Part shown: positions 11,466 to 22,446 of the stretch, piece by piece | Layout of the letters: every line of letters starts with the position of its first letter | Numbering within the stretch: the stretch's first letter is position 1 | Assembly (NCBI GenBank): GCA_963971535.1 | Contig: OZ020591.1 | Coordinates: 18,028,823-18,092,822 of the forward strand | DNA from: Notolepis coatsorum | Taxonomy: Eukaryota; Chordata; Actinopteri; Aulopiformes; Paralepididae | Length of the DNA: 64,000 bases | Reading direction: 5' to 3' | Translations under genes and position numbers: made by a program | Notes under the pieces: model-generated | Database searches by the model: none | The model's input: only the letters and a program-made list of their open reading frames with translations | What the model was told of the DNA's origin: nothing

Positions 11466-13630
11466 AGAACACAAGATGGCAAGATACAACGTCAGGAGAG
11501 CAGTAATAGAGGCAAAACGGCGTTACAGGGATAAAGTTGAACTTCAGTTTGAACAGGCTGACTCTAGAGGCATGTGGCAGGGCCTCAGAACAATGACAGA
11601 CTACAAAGGCACCTCCCTCAAACTGAACAGTGACATCTCCTTAGCAAATGATCTCAATTCCTTCTATGCAAGGTTTGAGGCTGTGAATAAAAACACCAGC
11701 CTACAAACCACGGCAATGGGGGGGGGGGGTCTGCTGAGACTCAGTGTTCAGGGTAACAGAACATGAGGTGAGACGGATCTTTAAAAAAGTTAATATCAGG
11801 AAGGCAGCAGGACCGGACGGCATCCCCGGCCGCGTCCTAAAAGTCTGTGCCGACCAACTGGCCCCGGTATTCACTGACATCTACAACCTGTCCTTGGAAC
11901 AGGCTGTCATCCCCACCTGTCTGAAGAAGTCCACCATCATCCCTGTACCCAAAAAATCTACGCCCGCTTGCCTCAACGACTACCGCCCTGTAGCCCTCAC
12001 CTCCATAGCCATGAAGTGCTTTGAGAAGCTAGTGAAGGGCTACATCTGTTCCTCCCTCCCCATCAACCTGGACCCTCTTCAATTTGCATATCGCCCCAAC
12101 AGGTCCACGGAGGACCCCATAGCCCATGTGCTGCACACAGCAGCATCACACCTGGACAAGAGGCAGGGGAACTATGTGAGAATGCTGTTCATCGACTACA
12201 GCTCAGCATTCAATACCATAGTCCCCTCCAAACTCATAGCCAAGCTCAGGGACCTGGGCTTGAACTATGACCTCTGCCAGTGGGTCTTGGACTTCCTGAC
12301 GGGCAGACCCCAGGTGGTAAGAGCAGGCAACTGCACCTCCTCATCCATCACGCTCAACATAGGGGCCCCCCAGGGCTGTGTTCTGAGCCCCCTCCTCTAC
12401 TCCCTGTACACACATGACTGCGTAGCACAGCGGAACAACAACACCATCATCAAATTTGCTGATGACACAGTAGTGGTGGGCCTGATCTCTGCCAACGATG
12501 AAAGGGCCTACCTGGAAGAGGTAGAGAACCTGTCACAGTGGTGTCAGGAGAACTGCCTCTCCCTGAACGTCAGCAAAACAAAAGAGATGATTGTGGACTT
12601 CAGGAGGTCGGGGGTCAAGGACTACAGCCCCCTCAGCATCGACGGAGCACCGGTTGAGAGAGTGAACAGTTTCAAGTACCTCGGAGCCCACATATCCGAG
12701 GACTTGACATGGACCACACACATTGACAGTGTTGTGAAGAAGGCACGACAACGCCTCTACTTCCTCAGGCGCCTAAGGAAGTTCCAAGTCAGTCAGAAGA
12801 TCCTTAGGAACTTCTACTCATGTACAATAGAGAGCATCCTGACCGGCAACATCACCTCCTGGTTTGGGAATAGCACTGCACAAGACCGTAGCAGACTACA
12901 AAGAGTGACACGTTCAGCCGAACGCACAATTGGAGGGGGGCTTCCCACCCTCCAGAACATTTACAACAAGCGGTGCAAGGGGAAGGCTAAGAGAATTATT
13001 AAGGACTCGAGCCACCCGAACAACTGCCTCTTTGAACTGCTGCGGTCAGGCAAGCGATACCGGAGTCTTAAGTTGAGCACAGAAAGACTCAGAAGAAGCT
13101 TCTATCCCCAGGCCATCAGGCTGCTAAACGAACAATAAACACTATGCAACAACCATCAAATGCACACAGCACACACACACCCACACGCACACACTCACTC
13201 AAACAAACAACACACTGCAGCACCCACTCTCCACACTTTAGATCACACAAACACACTTTACACTTTATATTTATTGATATAGGATTTGCACTACAACTCG
13301 TACACCTACTGTAAATTGTACCTAAATTGCACCTCATCCCATTTCTGCCTTGCACTATATAGTATTGTATATTAGTACACTGCACAGTATTGTATATTAT
13401 ATGGTAACTCAGTTACGTCTATTCTGCATCGAACATTGTACATATGTCTAAACTGAACACTGTGACCTCATTTTTTTACTTCTAATTTGACTATGTTATT
13501 TTATTTCATACTTATCTTGTCTTGCACAGTCTCTGGAGCGTAACAGTAAGAAGCATTTTGTATAAAAGTATTCTGTACTTCTGTATGACAACTATTAAAG
13601 AAACTTGAAACTTGAAACTTGAAACTTCAC
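11466..13630 (+). mobile_element. Rex1-like LINE (CR1 group), 5'-truncated
   Basis: The element contains the RT ORF described below, then a 3' UTR with many ca/ac dinucleotides. It ends with three copies of cttgaaa (13600-13625), the short tandem repeat tail typical of CR1-type LINEs. It has no endonuclease domain, so the insertion is 5'-truncated. It lies inside the hAT-type nest. Confidence 0.85.
11476..13138 (+). pseudogene. Rex1-like reverse transcriptase, one frameshift
   Basis: The N-terminal 96 codons (11476-11766) and the main 464-codon frame (11744-13138) differ by one base. The break sits at an 11-12-base G run near 11717-11728. In the main frame, residues 151-157 are DYSSAFN, GAPQG is at 207-211, and the catalytic FADD is at 238-241. 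The thumb motif [12 protein letters not shown] and the C-terminal RLRKFQVSQ follow. The RT core is therefore intact, but the endonuclease is missing. The protein would copy LINE RNA at a nicked target. This copy could not move itself. Confidence 0.85.
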
Positions 13631-14338
13631 AACATACTTTGGTTTTTTTCTTTCACTGCCCAACCCAGTCAAACCCAGCATCTTTCACTGCCCAGTTCAG
13701 CCCAACCCAGTCCAGAATAGATCCCTCTTTCATGTTAATATGTTTTATGCTAATATTGTGAAGAGTAGAGACACTGTTATTAATGTTTTATGCTAATAAA
13801 TATTTTAAAGAGTAGAGACACGGTGTGATTATTACTATGATTGAAAATCAATTTAGACGAAGACATACAAAGAAGTAATTATCACAATTAGCGATTTTTT
13901 TTGGCTGGTAAAAAATCTGTTTGGCTGGTAAAACAAATCAGATACTCGCCAGTTGGCTGGTAAGCCAAAAAGTTAGTTTCCTCCCCTGGTTGGTGTGCTG
14001 TTGTGCACTGGTTGATCATCATGCAACATAAAACAATTGCAGGAATGGTTTGGGAGAGGAAGGGGTTTTAGCTTGCGTGTTGTGAGTTCCAAAACATTTT
14101 ACTTAAAGTTTAAAGCTCAATATATAAAAACATGGCACTTTACAGTGAACAGGAGGTCTATTTGTATTAAAAACAATAGATTGTTTTTCATTTAAATGTC
14201 TGGAAGAGCTCAACAATTTAAATGTCAAATGATATTTCCATTGCCTTTTTTTGTTGATCTAAATGTGACTGATTGTGTTAAATGGGCACATAATATAGTC
14301 TCATATCGATCGCAGGCACCTGAATTGAATCGTATCGT

Positions 14339-14837
14339 GGCACGGTGGTGTAGTGGTTAACACTGTCGCCTCACAGCAAGAAGGTCCAGGGTTCGATTCC
14401 CGCTTGGGGACCAGGTTTCCATGATGCCAGGTACCCAGGTAGGATATCTCCCAGGCCTTTCTGTGTGGAGTTTGCATGTTCTCCCCGTGCTCGCAAGGGT
14501 TTCCCCCCCGATAAGATAAACCCAATGGAAAAACATGCACAACAACCGATCGCTAACGCTGTGGCGTCCTTGACGAAGACTGACAGGAGCACTTGGATTG
14601 GTCCCCTGGCGCGGCTCACGTTGACGCCTGTCTGCTCCCGGCTGCCCTTGGGGGGGGAAGGACGACGGGATGGGTTAATCGCAGAGACAAATCGCATCTG
14701 CGATCCTAAAAGACAATGCATGCGTGTGTGTTCCGGTGTGTGTGCTAAACTAACCGCTGTGTGTACCACTAAAACATTGAGTGTCGTTGCATGCCGAATA
14801 AAGACCTCTGCAACAGGTCCTGCATTATTATTATTAT
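14339..14837 (+). mobile_element. tRNA-derived SINE, sense copy
   Basis: The head carries an A-box-like ggtgtagtggttaac and a perfect B-box ggttcgattcc, 35-45 bases apart. A body follows with ctttctgtgtggagtttgca and ttctccccgtg, a motif very common in teleost SINE-type repeats. The end is an ATT microsatellite (14825-14837). A reverse copy lies at 18735-19013. Confidence 0.8.
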
Positions 14838-14909
14838 ATCGGCAAATATCGTATCGTTGTCCAACGAATCGATATCGTATCGTATCGTATCGTATCGTGA
14901 TGAAACTGG

Positions 14910-15981
14910 TAGAGTTGTTCCGATACCGATACCAGTATCGGAAATGCCGCCGATACTGCCTAAAATGCTGGTATCGGTATCTGCGAGTACACGTAAATTC
15001 TAGCCTCCGATCCCATGATGTAATGTATCTCCTGCCGAGTCCTGCGGAGAGTGAGGATTATAAAATGAACATGTTTTAAAGTGTGATGCTGTGTCATTTT
15101 AACAGCAGATACACTTTCTTAAATTCCATTGTCCCCGACAGTGCGGTGTGACGGGGAGCTCGGACGGGAATCGGGATGTGTTTGGCTGGTGTTATGATAG
15201 CATTAGCTGGAAAGATAGCTAGTTGGAACAACATCTGCTTTAACGTTACATCAAATCAGATGATCGCCTGTCCTTTCTCCAGGACCTAACACTGTCCGTG
15301 ACCGTCTATCAACAATAATGCACCCACGGTGAATTGTATTTAAGTTAAGTAGCTACGGACTAGCGTTAGCTGACTATTACTAACGTTATCAAATGTCAAT
15401 GCGGGAAGACGAGCTAGGTCAGTTAGCTTAGCTTGATAACGTTACCGTGTCTAAAGTTGGTGCTACTCATAATCCAGCAATAATGGCTGCAGACCTGCAA
15501 GCAAAGTACAGCAAGTGCCAAAGGATAAGAGTCTGAGGCGGAGTTTCAAAAGAGAATGTTGAATATTTATTTTGCATCAAAAATCACAACATGAACGTTC
15601 TATCTGCCTCTAGCTTACAGACTGAATAGGGTATATCTGCAGAGCCACTTAGTAGCGAGTGCAACACCGTTTAATGTCCGTGTGGATCATTGGAGTAGGG
15701 TATATCTGCAGTGCTGCAGCCCATACTCATTGATTAATGATACTAATACAAATCTATACAATCACCTGTTGTTGAATAAATACCATACGTTGTAGTTATT
15801 ACTAAAAAAAACAGTATAACAGTATCTGAAAAAAAAAAAAAAAAAAGTATAATTTATATAATTTTTTATTTTTTATTTTTTTTATGCACTGGTATCGGAT
15901 AAATATCGGTATCGGCCGATACCCAAAGCTTAGGTATCGGAATCGGATCGGAAAGGGAAAAATGGTATCGGAACATCTCTA
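14910..15981. mobile_element. hAT-type element with TAGAGTTGTTCCGATACC ends
   Basis: The left TIR is TAGAGTTGTTCCGATACC and the right is GGTATCGGAACATCTCTA. The 8-bp duplication gaaactgg flanks it (14902-14909 and 15982-15989). The subterminal regions are rich in gtatcggta. The element is 1072 bp and non-autonomous. It contains an A/T-rich run at 15826-15885. Confidence 0.88.
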
Positions 15982-16849
15982 GAAACTGGTGATTCCCACC
16001 CCTAGTAGCTAGTATCGGCCTGATAGCGGTATAGGTTCTGTGCATCCCTATATATTGGTTCAGCATGTTCTTACTTTCCTGTTAAGAGTGTAGTGTGAAA
16101 TAGTGACCTGTCCCGTTTGTTACTTTCAAAAGCAATGGTTACAACAAATTACATTTAAATGATTGTATGCCCTTCTTTCTAGACTCCATGGCCTTACAGC
16201 TGTGTATCTGTGAAGAGGAGGTTCCCCCTGAGCAGCAGGAGAGGAGCCCCAGTCTGGACCAGGAGGAGCCAGAGCGCCTACAGATTAAAGAGGAACAGGA
16301 GGAACTCTGGATCAGTCAGGAGGGAGAGGAGCTTCCTGTCTCTGTGAAGAGTAAACATGATGAAGAGAAACCTCAGTCCTCACAGCTCAGCCAAACCCAG
16401 GACTCAGAGCCCCTCCAGATTAAAGAGGAACAGGAGGAACTGTGTCAAGATCTAGAGGAGGCTGATGACTCCAAGATGACCTTACAACCTATGAAATGTG
16501 AAAATGAAGGTGAGAACACTCTGTCCTCACAACTCAGCCAAATCCGGGACCCAGAGCAGATTAAAGATGAACTAGATCAAGGGCTGGAAGAAGCTGATCG
16601 CTCCAAGATCACAGTAGACCCAGTGAAATGTGAAGATGGTCAAGAGAACGCTCTGCCCTTCCAGCCTCTTCAACCCAAAAGGGAGAAAAACAGAGAAGCA
16701 TACTCTTTACCCAGCACCTCAACTGAACACATGAAAACAGAACCTGAAGGAGAGGACTGTGGAGTAGCGGAACTAACCAGTAACTTAGATCCAGCTGGTG
16801 ATTTAGAACCAACTAGAGATAGCCAGCCTCTCTTCAGACTGTTCTCTAA

Positions 16850-16975
16850 CTGAGACTGATGACAGTGATGATGACAGTTCTGGAACTGAGACTGATGACA
16901 GTGATGATGACAGTTCTGGAACTGAGACTGATGACGGTGATGATGACAGTTCTGGAGCTGAGACTGATGACAGAA
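16850..16975 (+). repeat. 36-bp coding minisatellite in the zinc-finger gene
   Basis: Three to four copies of actgagactgatgacagtga plus tgatgacagttctgga encode an acidic TETDDSDDDSSG repeat. The reading-frame break between the N-terminal exon and the fingers lies at its left edge. Confidence 0.8.
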
Positions 16976-17004
16976 ATGAATGGAAGGAGAGTGGAGGTCC
17001 AGGT

Positions 17005-18210
17005 TTGATGTCAGTAAAACAAAAGAAGACACAGAAAATACAAACGTTGTCTAACAGGACTGGCTTCAGCAAGAAGAGAGATCTGAAGATACACATAAAA
17101 AATCATACCAGAGTGAAACTATTTGGTTGTTCAGTTTGTGGGAAAGGGTTCAGTTTGAAGGGAAATCTGAAGAAACACATGATAATTCATACTGGAGAGA
17201 AACCATTTGTTTGTTCAGTTTGTGGGAAAGGGTTCAGTTTGAAGGGAAATCTGAAGATACACACTATAACTCATACCAGAGTGAAACTATTTGGTTGTTC
17301 AGTTTGTGGGAAAGGGTTCAGTACGAAGGAAGATCTGAAGAAACACATGAGAACTCATACTGGAGCGAAACCATTTGTTTGTTCAGTTTGTGGGAAAGGG
17401 TTCAATCAGCAAACAATTCTGAAGACACACATGACATTTCACACAGGATGGAAACCATTCAGCTGTTCAGTTTGTGGGACAGCGTTCAGTATGAAGGGAG
17501 ATCTGAAGAGACACATGAGAACTCATACTGGAGCGAAACCATTTGTTTGTTCAGTTTGTGGGAAAGGGTTCAATCAGCAAACAATTCTGAAGACACACAT
17601 GACATTTCACACAGGATGGAAACCATTCAGCTGTTCAGTTTGTGGGACAGCGTTCAAGTACTACACAAATCTGAAGACACACATGAGAATTCACATAGGA
17701 GAAAAACCATTTAGCTGTTCAGTTTGTGGGAAAGCGTTCAAGCACCAAAGAAGTCTGAAGTCACACATGATAATTCATACAGGAGAAAAACTATTTAGCT
17801 GTTCAGTTTGTGGGATAGTGTTCAATGACCAATCACATCTGAAGACACGCATGAGAATTCACAAAGGAGAGAAACCATTTAGCTGTTCAGTTTGTGGGAA
17901 AGGGTTCAAGTACCAAAAAAGTCTGAAGACACACATGATAACTCATACTGGAGAGAAACCATTTGTTTGTTCAGTTTGTGGGAAAGGGTTCAATCACCAA
18001 GGACATCTGAAGAGACACATGATAACTCACACTGTTGAGAAAGGATTTAGTTGTATAGTTTGTGGGAAATTGTTCAATCTCCAATCAAATCTGAAGGGAC
18101 ACACGAGATTTCACACAGGAGAGAAGCTATTTATTGTTCAGTTTGTGGGAAAGGAGTCAATGGAGGAAAATGGAAAATGGAGGAAAATAGTATGTCATAA
18201 ATGTCTATGA
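17005..18210 (+). CDS. C2H2 zinc-finger array, 401 codons (part of the pseudogene)
   Basis: Twelve tandem fingers have the consensus F-x-CSVCGKGF-x5-LK-x2-M-x2-H. Fingers 4-5 and 6-7 derive from an exact duplication with a 168-bp period (17361-17486 against 17529-17654), and fingers 4 and 6 carry the same helix NQQTILK. The ORF ends in a frame-shifted thirteenth finger (GKESMEEN). Its first Met (17005) is internal to the original protein, so any product would be N-terminally truncated. Confidence 0.7.
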   Translation: MMSVKQKKTQKIQTLSNRTGFSKKRDLKIHIKNHTRVKLFGCSVCGKGFSLKGNLKKHMIIHTGEKPFVCSVCGKGFSLKGNLKIHTITHTRVKLFGCSVCGKGFSTKEDLKKHMRTHTGAKPFVCSVCGKGFNQQTILKTHMTFHTGWKPFSCSVCGTAFSMKGDLKRHMRTHTGAKPFVCSVCGKGFNQQTILKTHMTFHTGWKPFSCSVCGTAFKYYTNLKTHMRIHIGEKPFSCSVCGKAFKHQRSLKSHMIIHTGEKLFSCSVCGIVFNDQSHLKTRMRIHKGEKPFSCSVCGKGFKYQKSLKTHMITHTGEKPFVCSVCGKGFNHQGHLKRHMITHTVEKGFSCIVCGKLFNLQSNLKGHTRFHTGEKLFIVQFVGKESMEENGKWRKIVCHKCL

Positions 18211-18352
18211 ATTGAAAATGGGGGACCCTGATGGAAACAAGACAAACGTCTTTCTCAGGTCTGCATCCCCTTAACAATTGTATGTATTGAGCCTTACTGT
18301 ATTGTACCCATTCTGCAATCTGTTAAATAAAGTTTTCATTCATTCATTCATT
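18199..18352 (+). mobile_element. LINE 3' tail inserted in the zinc-finger gene
   Basis: The insert begins gaattgaaaatgggggaccc and ends with ttaaataaagttttcattca plus ATTC repeats. It is the 3' end of the L2-like LINE family. It interrupts finger-coding DNA, which resumes at 18353 with caatgactaatcacatctga. Confidence 0.88.
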
Positions 18353-18734
18353 CAATGACTAATCACATCTGAAGAGACACATGAGAATTCACACAGGAGA
18401 GTAACTATTTAGCTGTTCAGTTTGTGGGAAAGGGTTAAGTGATAAAGGAAATGTGAAGAAATATGAAGATATGAAGACACACTAGCACTCATACAGGAGA
18501 GAAACCATTTAGTTCTTCCGTTTAAGCTGAGAGTAGACTTGAAAAGAATAAAGAGAACAGGTCCCCAAACACAGTTTGCAGTATATTCAATAGAAACCCC
18601 ATGTACTTTTTAGAAGAAGAACACACACATGAGAGAAAAATGCATACACTGTAATTCCGCAACAATTACCAATGTGTTTTACACAAATGGCTTAATAAAG
18701 GAATCTGAATCTAAATCTCTGCACTTTTCCCATT

Positions 18735-19013
18735 CCGTCGTCCTTCCCCCCCAAGGGCAGCCGGGAGCAGACATGAGCTGCGGCGTAGGCCGCGCCCGGG
18801 GACAATCCAAGTGCGATCTGTTCTGCATGTTTTTCCTTTGGGTCTATTTTATCTGGAGGTGGATCCCTTGCGATCACGGGGAGAACATGCAAACTCCACA
18901 CAGAAAGGCCCAGGAGATACCCCACCTGGGTACCTGGCAACGCGGCAACCTGGTCCCCAAGTGAGAATCGAACCCAGGACGACAGTGTTAACCCCTACAT
19001 CACTGTGCCGCCC
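18735..19013 (-). mobile_element. tRNA-derived SINE, antisense copy
   Basis: On the minus strand it reads cggcacagtgatgtaggggt, then ttaacactgtcg and the B-box gggttcgattc, then the body with ctttctgtgtggagtttgca. It is the same family as 14339-14837. Confidence 0.8.
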
Positions 19014-19025
19014 AAAAATTCTGTT

Positions 19026-19290
19026 CCCATACTAAGCAGTATACACAATAGGAACCCCATGTACTTATACTAAGTAGTATACACAATAGGAACCCCATGT
19101 ACTTATACTAAGTAGTATACCCAATAGGAACCCTATGTACTTATACTAAGTAGTATACCCAATAGGAACCCCATGTACTTATACTAAGTAGTATACCCAA
19201 TAGGAACCCTATGTACTTATACTAAGTAGTATACCCAATAGGAACCCTATGTACTTATACTAAGTAGTATACCCAATAGGAACCCTTGGG
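19026..19290. repeat. 38-bp minisatellite, about seven copies
   Basis: The unit reads tatactaagtagtataccc followed by aataggaaccctatgtact. A diverged single copy is visible upstream at 18575-18612, which may be the seed. Confidence 0.88.
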
Positions 19291-20045
19291 ACTTCTTTTT
19301 GTTTTGTGACTGATTTCTGTACAGATTCTGTACCTCCTTTTTTGATTTAGTCAATAAAATATATTTTATAATTATGCTTGTTTTGACTCTTTCATTGTGA
19401 GTGTTATAATTTAAAATGCTGTGTAGCCATTAGGACATTATATTTTACTTAAAAGTGGAAATACTCTACAGAAAAGAGTTGCTAAATTAAACAAAAAGGT
19501 CTATAGACAATGTTGAGTTTTTCAAACGTATTATTTTGTCACAAACCTGGTGCCATTTAGCTCCATTGTATTGGAGTGACAGCGGACATCTCTACTGCAG
19601 ATATGTCGTGCTCTAGTGGGCTTCACTCATAAGTAGTTTAAGGTAGCAGTCAGAAGACTGAGGTGTGACAGCAACAGTGTATTCCTTCAATAACTCGTGG
19701 CGCCAGAGAGCATCTGACAAAACCTCAGAGCCGGTCATGCCCGCAGCGATTGTGCAATAATACAGTAATAAAAATAGGATGAGAATAAGACATTTGTGCA
19801 ATAATACAAGTAATAAGAATAAGACATAACAGGTATATGTACATAAAGTTTACAAAAAGCATGGTAAGACATGCTAAGGTCCTGCGATAGTGCAATACAC
19901 TGTTGGCTATGGATGAGGCACTGGGTCTTATGTACACTACTATACAATGCTATACTATACAATCTACAGTTATACTATGTGTCCTTATGCTAGCTTGCTA
20001 TATCCATCTGTTTACTATACAAGAACCACTCCCGTTCTTGTTTTT
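19291..20045. other. Unassigned AT-rich stretch
   Basis: No credible ORF. 19745-19985 has LINE-3'-UTR-like sequence on the minus strand, with repeated ttgtgcaataatac and tatacaatctacag motifs. I cannot name a family. Confidence 0.4.
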
Positions 20046-21139
20046 AAAGTGATTGATTGAAAACTTTATTAACAGATTGCAGAATGGGTACAGTACAGCT
20101 CAATACATACAATTGTTAAGGGGATGCAGACCAGAGAAAGACTTTCGTCTTGTTTACATCAGGGTCCCCCATTTTCAATTCATCGTAACATATATGACAT
20201 ACATGACATACAGATAGACAGTACTGCTACATCTATTTATGACATACCAGATTTGCAAATACAGTACTGTTTGTGATACAAAAAGAGTCCAGGAAAAAAA
20301 AGTATATACATTTGACGTAGAAACTGTACATTGGATTGGGTAGGTGGGGGGGACTGTACATTGGAGGTGGTTGGGGGGGGGGTTAGGTAGGAGTGGGGGG
20401 GGGGGGGGAGGTTGGGTAGGAGGGGTGGGTGGGGGACACTGTACAACTGTACAAACAAAACTGTACATTGGAATATTGACAAGACCATACTTGGTAATTT
20501 ACTGTACATTGGAGGGGGTTGTGTTAGGACATTTACAGGGGCCAGTTTCGAATTGCAGTCTCCCGTAGGTGTTTTTTGAGAGTGTTTTTGAAAGTGGGTA
20601 GTGATTCACATTCCTTTACAGCTTTGGGTAGGGCGTTCCACATTGATGTGGCATAATTGCGAAACGTGTTTAGTCCCTTGTTTGATCCGAATCTGGGTTT
20701 AACATGATTTGTGGAGCTCCCTCTGGTGTTGTGATCGTGGTATTCACTGACCTTTGGGAAGTATTTTGACATGTACATGGGTACCTTGGTCGACGGTCGA
20801 GTAGTGTATCTTGTAGACCAGGCCCATTGCAAGTTGCTGTACTCTGTCGTCTACTCTAAGCCATCCTAAGTTGTCAAAGTGGGCAGGGGTGAGGTGGGTT
20901 CTAGGAGTAAGGTCAAGCAGTAGTCTGACCAGTTTGTTTTGAGATATTTGTAATTTTGTTTTTAGCGCCTTTGAGGTGCTTTGGTACCATGAGGTGCAAG
21001 CATAGTCGTAGTACCCTTGAATGAGTGCTCCTGCCAGAGGCTTCAGGGTATTCTTGTTTACCAGTGAGGAGATCCGGTACAAGAATCGAGTTCGTTGGTT
21101 GACTTTTTTTTTATTACATTGGATGCCATTTTGTCACAG
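20046..21139 (-). mobile_element. L2-like LINE, reverse orientation, 5'-truncated
   Basis: The tail (gattgattgaaaactttatt) is at the left. The C-terminal RT/thumb-to-end coding region is seen as minus-strand pieces 21082-20744 and 20832-20533, which contain RISSLVNKNT, ACTSWYQSTSKAL and SMWNALPKAVKECESLP. It has the C-terminal 250 bp that the copy at position 1 lacks. A G-rich run lies at 20374-20440. The right end joins a Rex1-like fragment after gccattttgtcacagg. Confidence 0.85.
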
Positions 21140-21140
21140 G

Positions 21141-21780
21141 ACTTTCATTGTGTAAAGTGACCGTTGAGTGTGAGCGTGTGCAGCATGTGTGTGTGTTCAT
21201 GCTAAAGTGACTGCTAGTGTGTGAGCGTATACAGTGTGTGTGTTGTGTGTGTGCTCATGTGTGCTTGTGTGTGGAGAGTTCAGTGTTCAAGACTCTGATG
21301 GCCTGGGGGAAGAAGCTGAGCCAAAGTCTCTCTGTCCTAGTTGCTGGTGTTCGCTGGAGTTTGCCTGACCGCAGCAGCTTGAACAGGCTGTTGTTGGGGT
21401 GGTGAGGATCTTTCATTATTCTGCAGGCTCTGGATTTGCACGTCTTGTTATATAAGACCTGCAGGGGTGGTAGTGCAATACCCGTAGTACGCTCAGCTGA
21501 GCGCACCACTCTCTGTAGGGCCTTCTTGTCCTGTGCCGTGCTGTTTCCATACCAGGCAGTGATGTTTCCAGTCAAGATGCTCTCTACAGCTCCGGAGTAG
21601 AAGGACTGGAGTATCTTCCCCGATACTCTGAACTTCCTTAACTGTCTCAGGTGGTAGAGGCGCTGCTTCGCCTTCTTTACGACTGAGTCTATATGTGTTG
21701 TCCATGTCAGGTCCTCTGAGATGTGGACACCCAGGTACTTGAAGCTGCTATCGAATCCAGCTGTCAGCGGTACCTCCGGC
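21141..21780 (-). mobile_element. Rex1/CR1-like LINE, 3' fragment, reverse orientation
   Basis: The minus-strand ORF 21575-21255 reads MTGNITAWYGNSTAQDKKAL to FFPQAIRVLN. It is homologous to the C-terminus of the Rex1-like ORF at 11744-13138, whose matching part is [21 protein letters not shown] second frame (21705-21493) holds the preceding LRKFRV-type segment, so one frameshift is present. The GT-rich 3' UTR is at 21150-21270. Confidence 0.8.
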
Positions 21781-21785
21781 TTGGT

Positions 21786-22176
21786 CGGTCATCCATACTA
21801 ACACGATTGGCAATGTTAGCGGGTGGGAAGCCGGTGGGGTGTGTATCCTGGTCGTTGTAAACAGCGACTCCTACGGGTCGGTCGGGGCGCCTGCTCAGCG
21901 AGGAAGGGGAAGTAGTGTGAGCCTCCCACACGTTACGCTCCCCCGGTGAGAGTCCTCGCTGTCAGGTGAAAAGGAGCGGCTGGCTGACTCCACATGTATC
22001 GGAGGGGACATGTGATAGTATCTATCAACCTTCCTTAGACCGGCAAGTGGGGGTCAAATGCGCGCAACGACCAGGAAGGGAGGGAAGGGAATTGGCATAA
22101 CGACTAAAAACAAATTTGGGATGGGAGAAAAATACAGAAAAAGGGGGAGAAAAAGTAGATAAAAAAATATATTCCC
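21786..22176 (+). mobile_element. SINE (family B), sense, 5'-truncated
   Basis: It shares cgactcctacgggtcggtcg, gcgcctgctcagcgagg, cctcccacacgttacgctc and caacgaccaggaagggaggg with the antisense copies at 24314 and at 35938, 40028 and 44267. It ends in an A-rich tail. Confidence 0.75.
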
Positions 22177-22382
22177 TGTACCTGGTTCAACTAAGTCGAT
22201 CAAAAGTCCCATTATCCAGATTCAATGAACTCGATGTTTGAATCCAGGCTTTCCCTGTTCCTCGAACGCTGATTCAGTCTCGTTAATTCGAACCAGACTT
22301 GATACTCAGGATAATTGCGTGCGGCCGCCTCACCTGAAAAGACAGCATGTGTTGATCGCAGAAATCCTGATTTTCTAATGGC

Positions 22383-22446
22383 ATTGATTGATTGAAAACT
22401 TTATTAACAGATTGCAGAATGGGTACAATACAGTACGGCTCAATAG
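22383..22446 (-). mobile_element. Very short LINE 3' tail, reverse
   Basis: The segment attgattgattgaaaacttt to gtacggctcaatag matches the terminal ~60 bp of the L2-like LINE. It is an extreme 5' truncation. Confidence 0.8.

Larger units (their letters stand above)
9082..13988. mobile_element. Candidate nested TIR element (GGGGAGGAAA ends)
   Basis: The left end reads CGGGGGAGGAAATTAGG and the right end reads AGTTAGTTTCCTCCCCTG, an imperfect inverted pair. Both arms carry ctcgcca/tggcgagt repeats just inside. I find no matching 8-bp flank, so the boundaries are tentative. It would enclose the hAT at 9721-10998 and the Rex1-like LINE. Confidence 0.45.
8595..16004. mobile_element. Large composite hAT-type insertion
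   Basis: The left end is TAGGGGTGTGACGATAC and the right end is GATTCCCACCCCTA. Eight bases, gtagctag, flank both ends (8587-8594 and 16005-16012). The outer element's own sequence is marked by atcgat/tatcgtatcg-rich stretches near 8610-8700, 14300-14340 and 14860-14900. The rest is nested insertions: hAT 9721-10998, a Rex1-like LINE, a reversed LINE tail, a SINE and hAT 14910-15981. I see no transposase belonging to the outer element. Confidence 0.8.
16167..18530 (+). pseudogene. C2H2 zinc-finger gene, disrupted
   Basis: The first ORF (16167-16853, 228 codons) is the acidic N-terminal region common to fish zinc-finger expansions, with repeated QIKEEQEEL and SLDQEEPE blocks. It ends at a TGA just before a 36-bp repeat coding for TETDDSDDDSSG in the next frame (16849-16975). 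The finger array follows in that frame (17005-18210), with 12 fingers of the C-X2-C-X12-H-X3-H type joined by HTGEKP-like linkers. The ninth has Arg in place of the first His. The thirteenth is lost to a 1-base deletion near 18130. A LINE tail (18199-18352) then separates further finger remnants that contain stops (18353-18530). The intact ancestor was probably a nuclear DNA-binding regulator. Confidence 0.8.

Noticed and set aside
14339-14420. Genuine tRNA gene
   Set aside because: A- and B-box-like sequences are present, but no cloverleaf is apparent and a SINE body follows. It is a SINE head.
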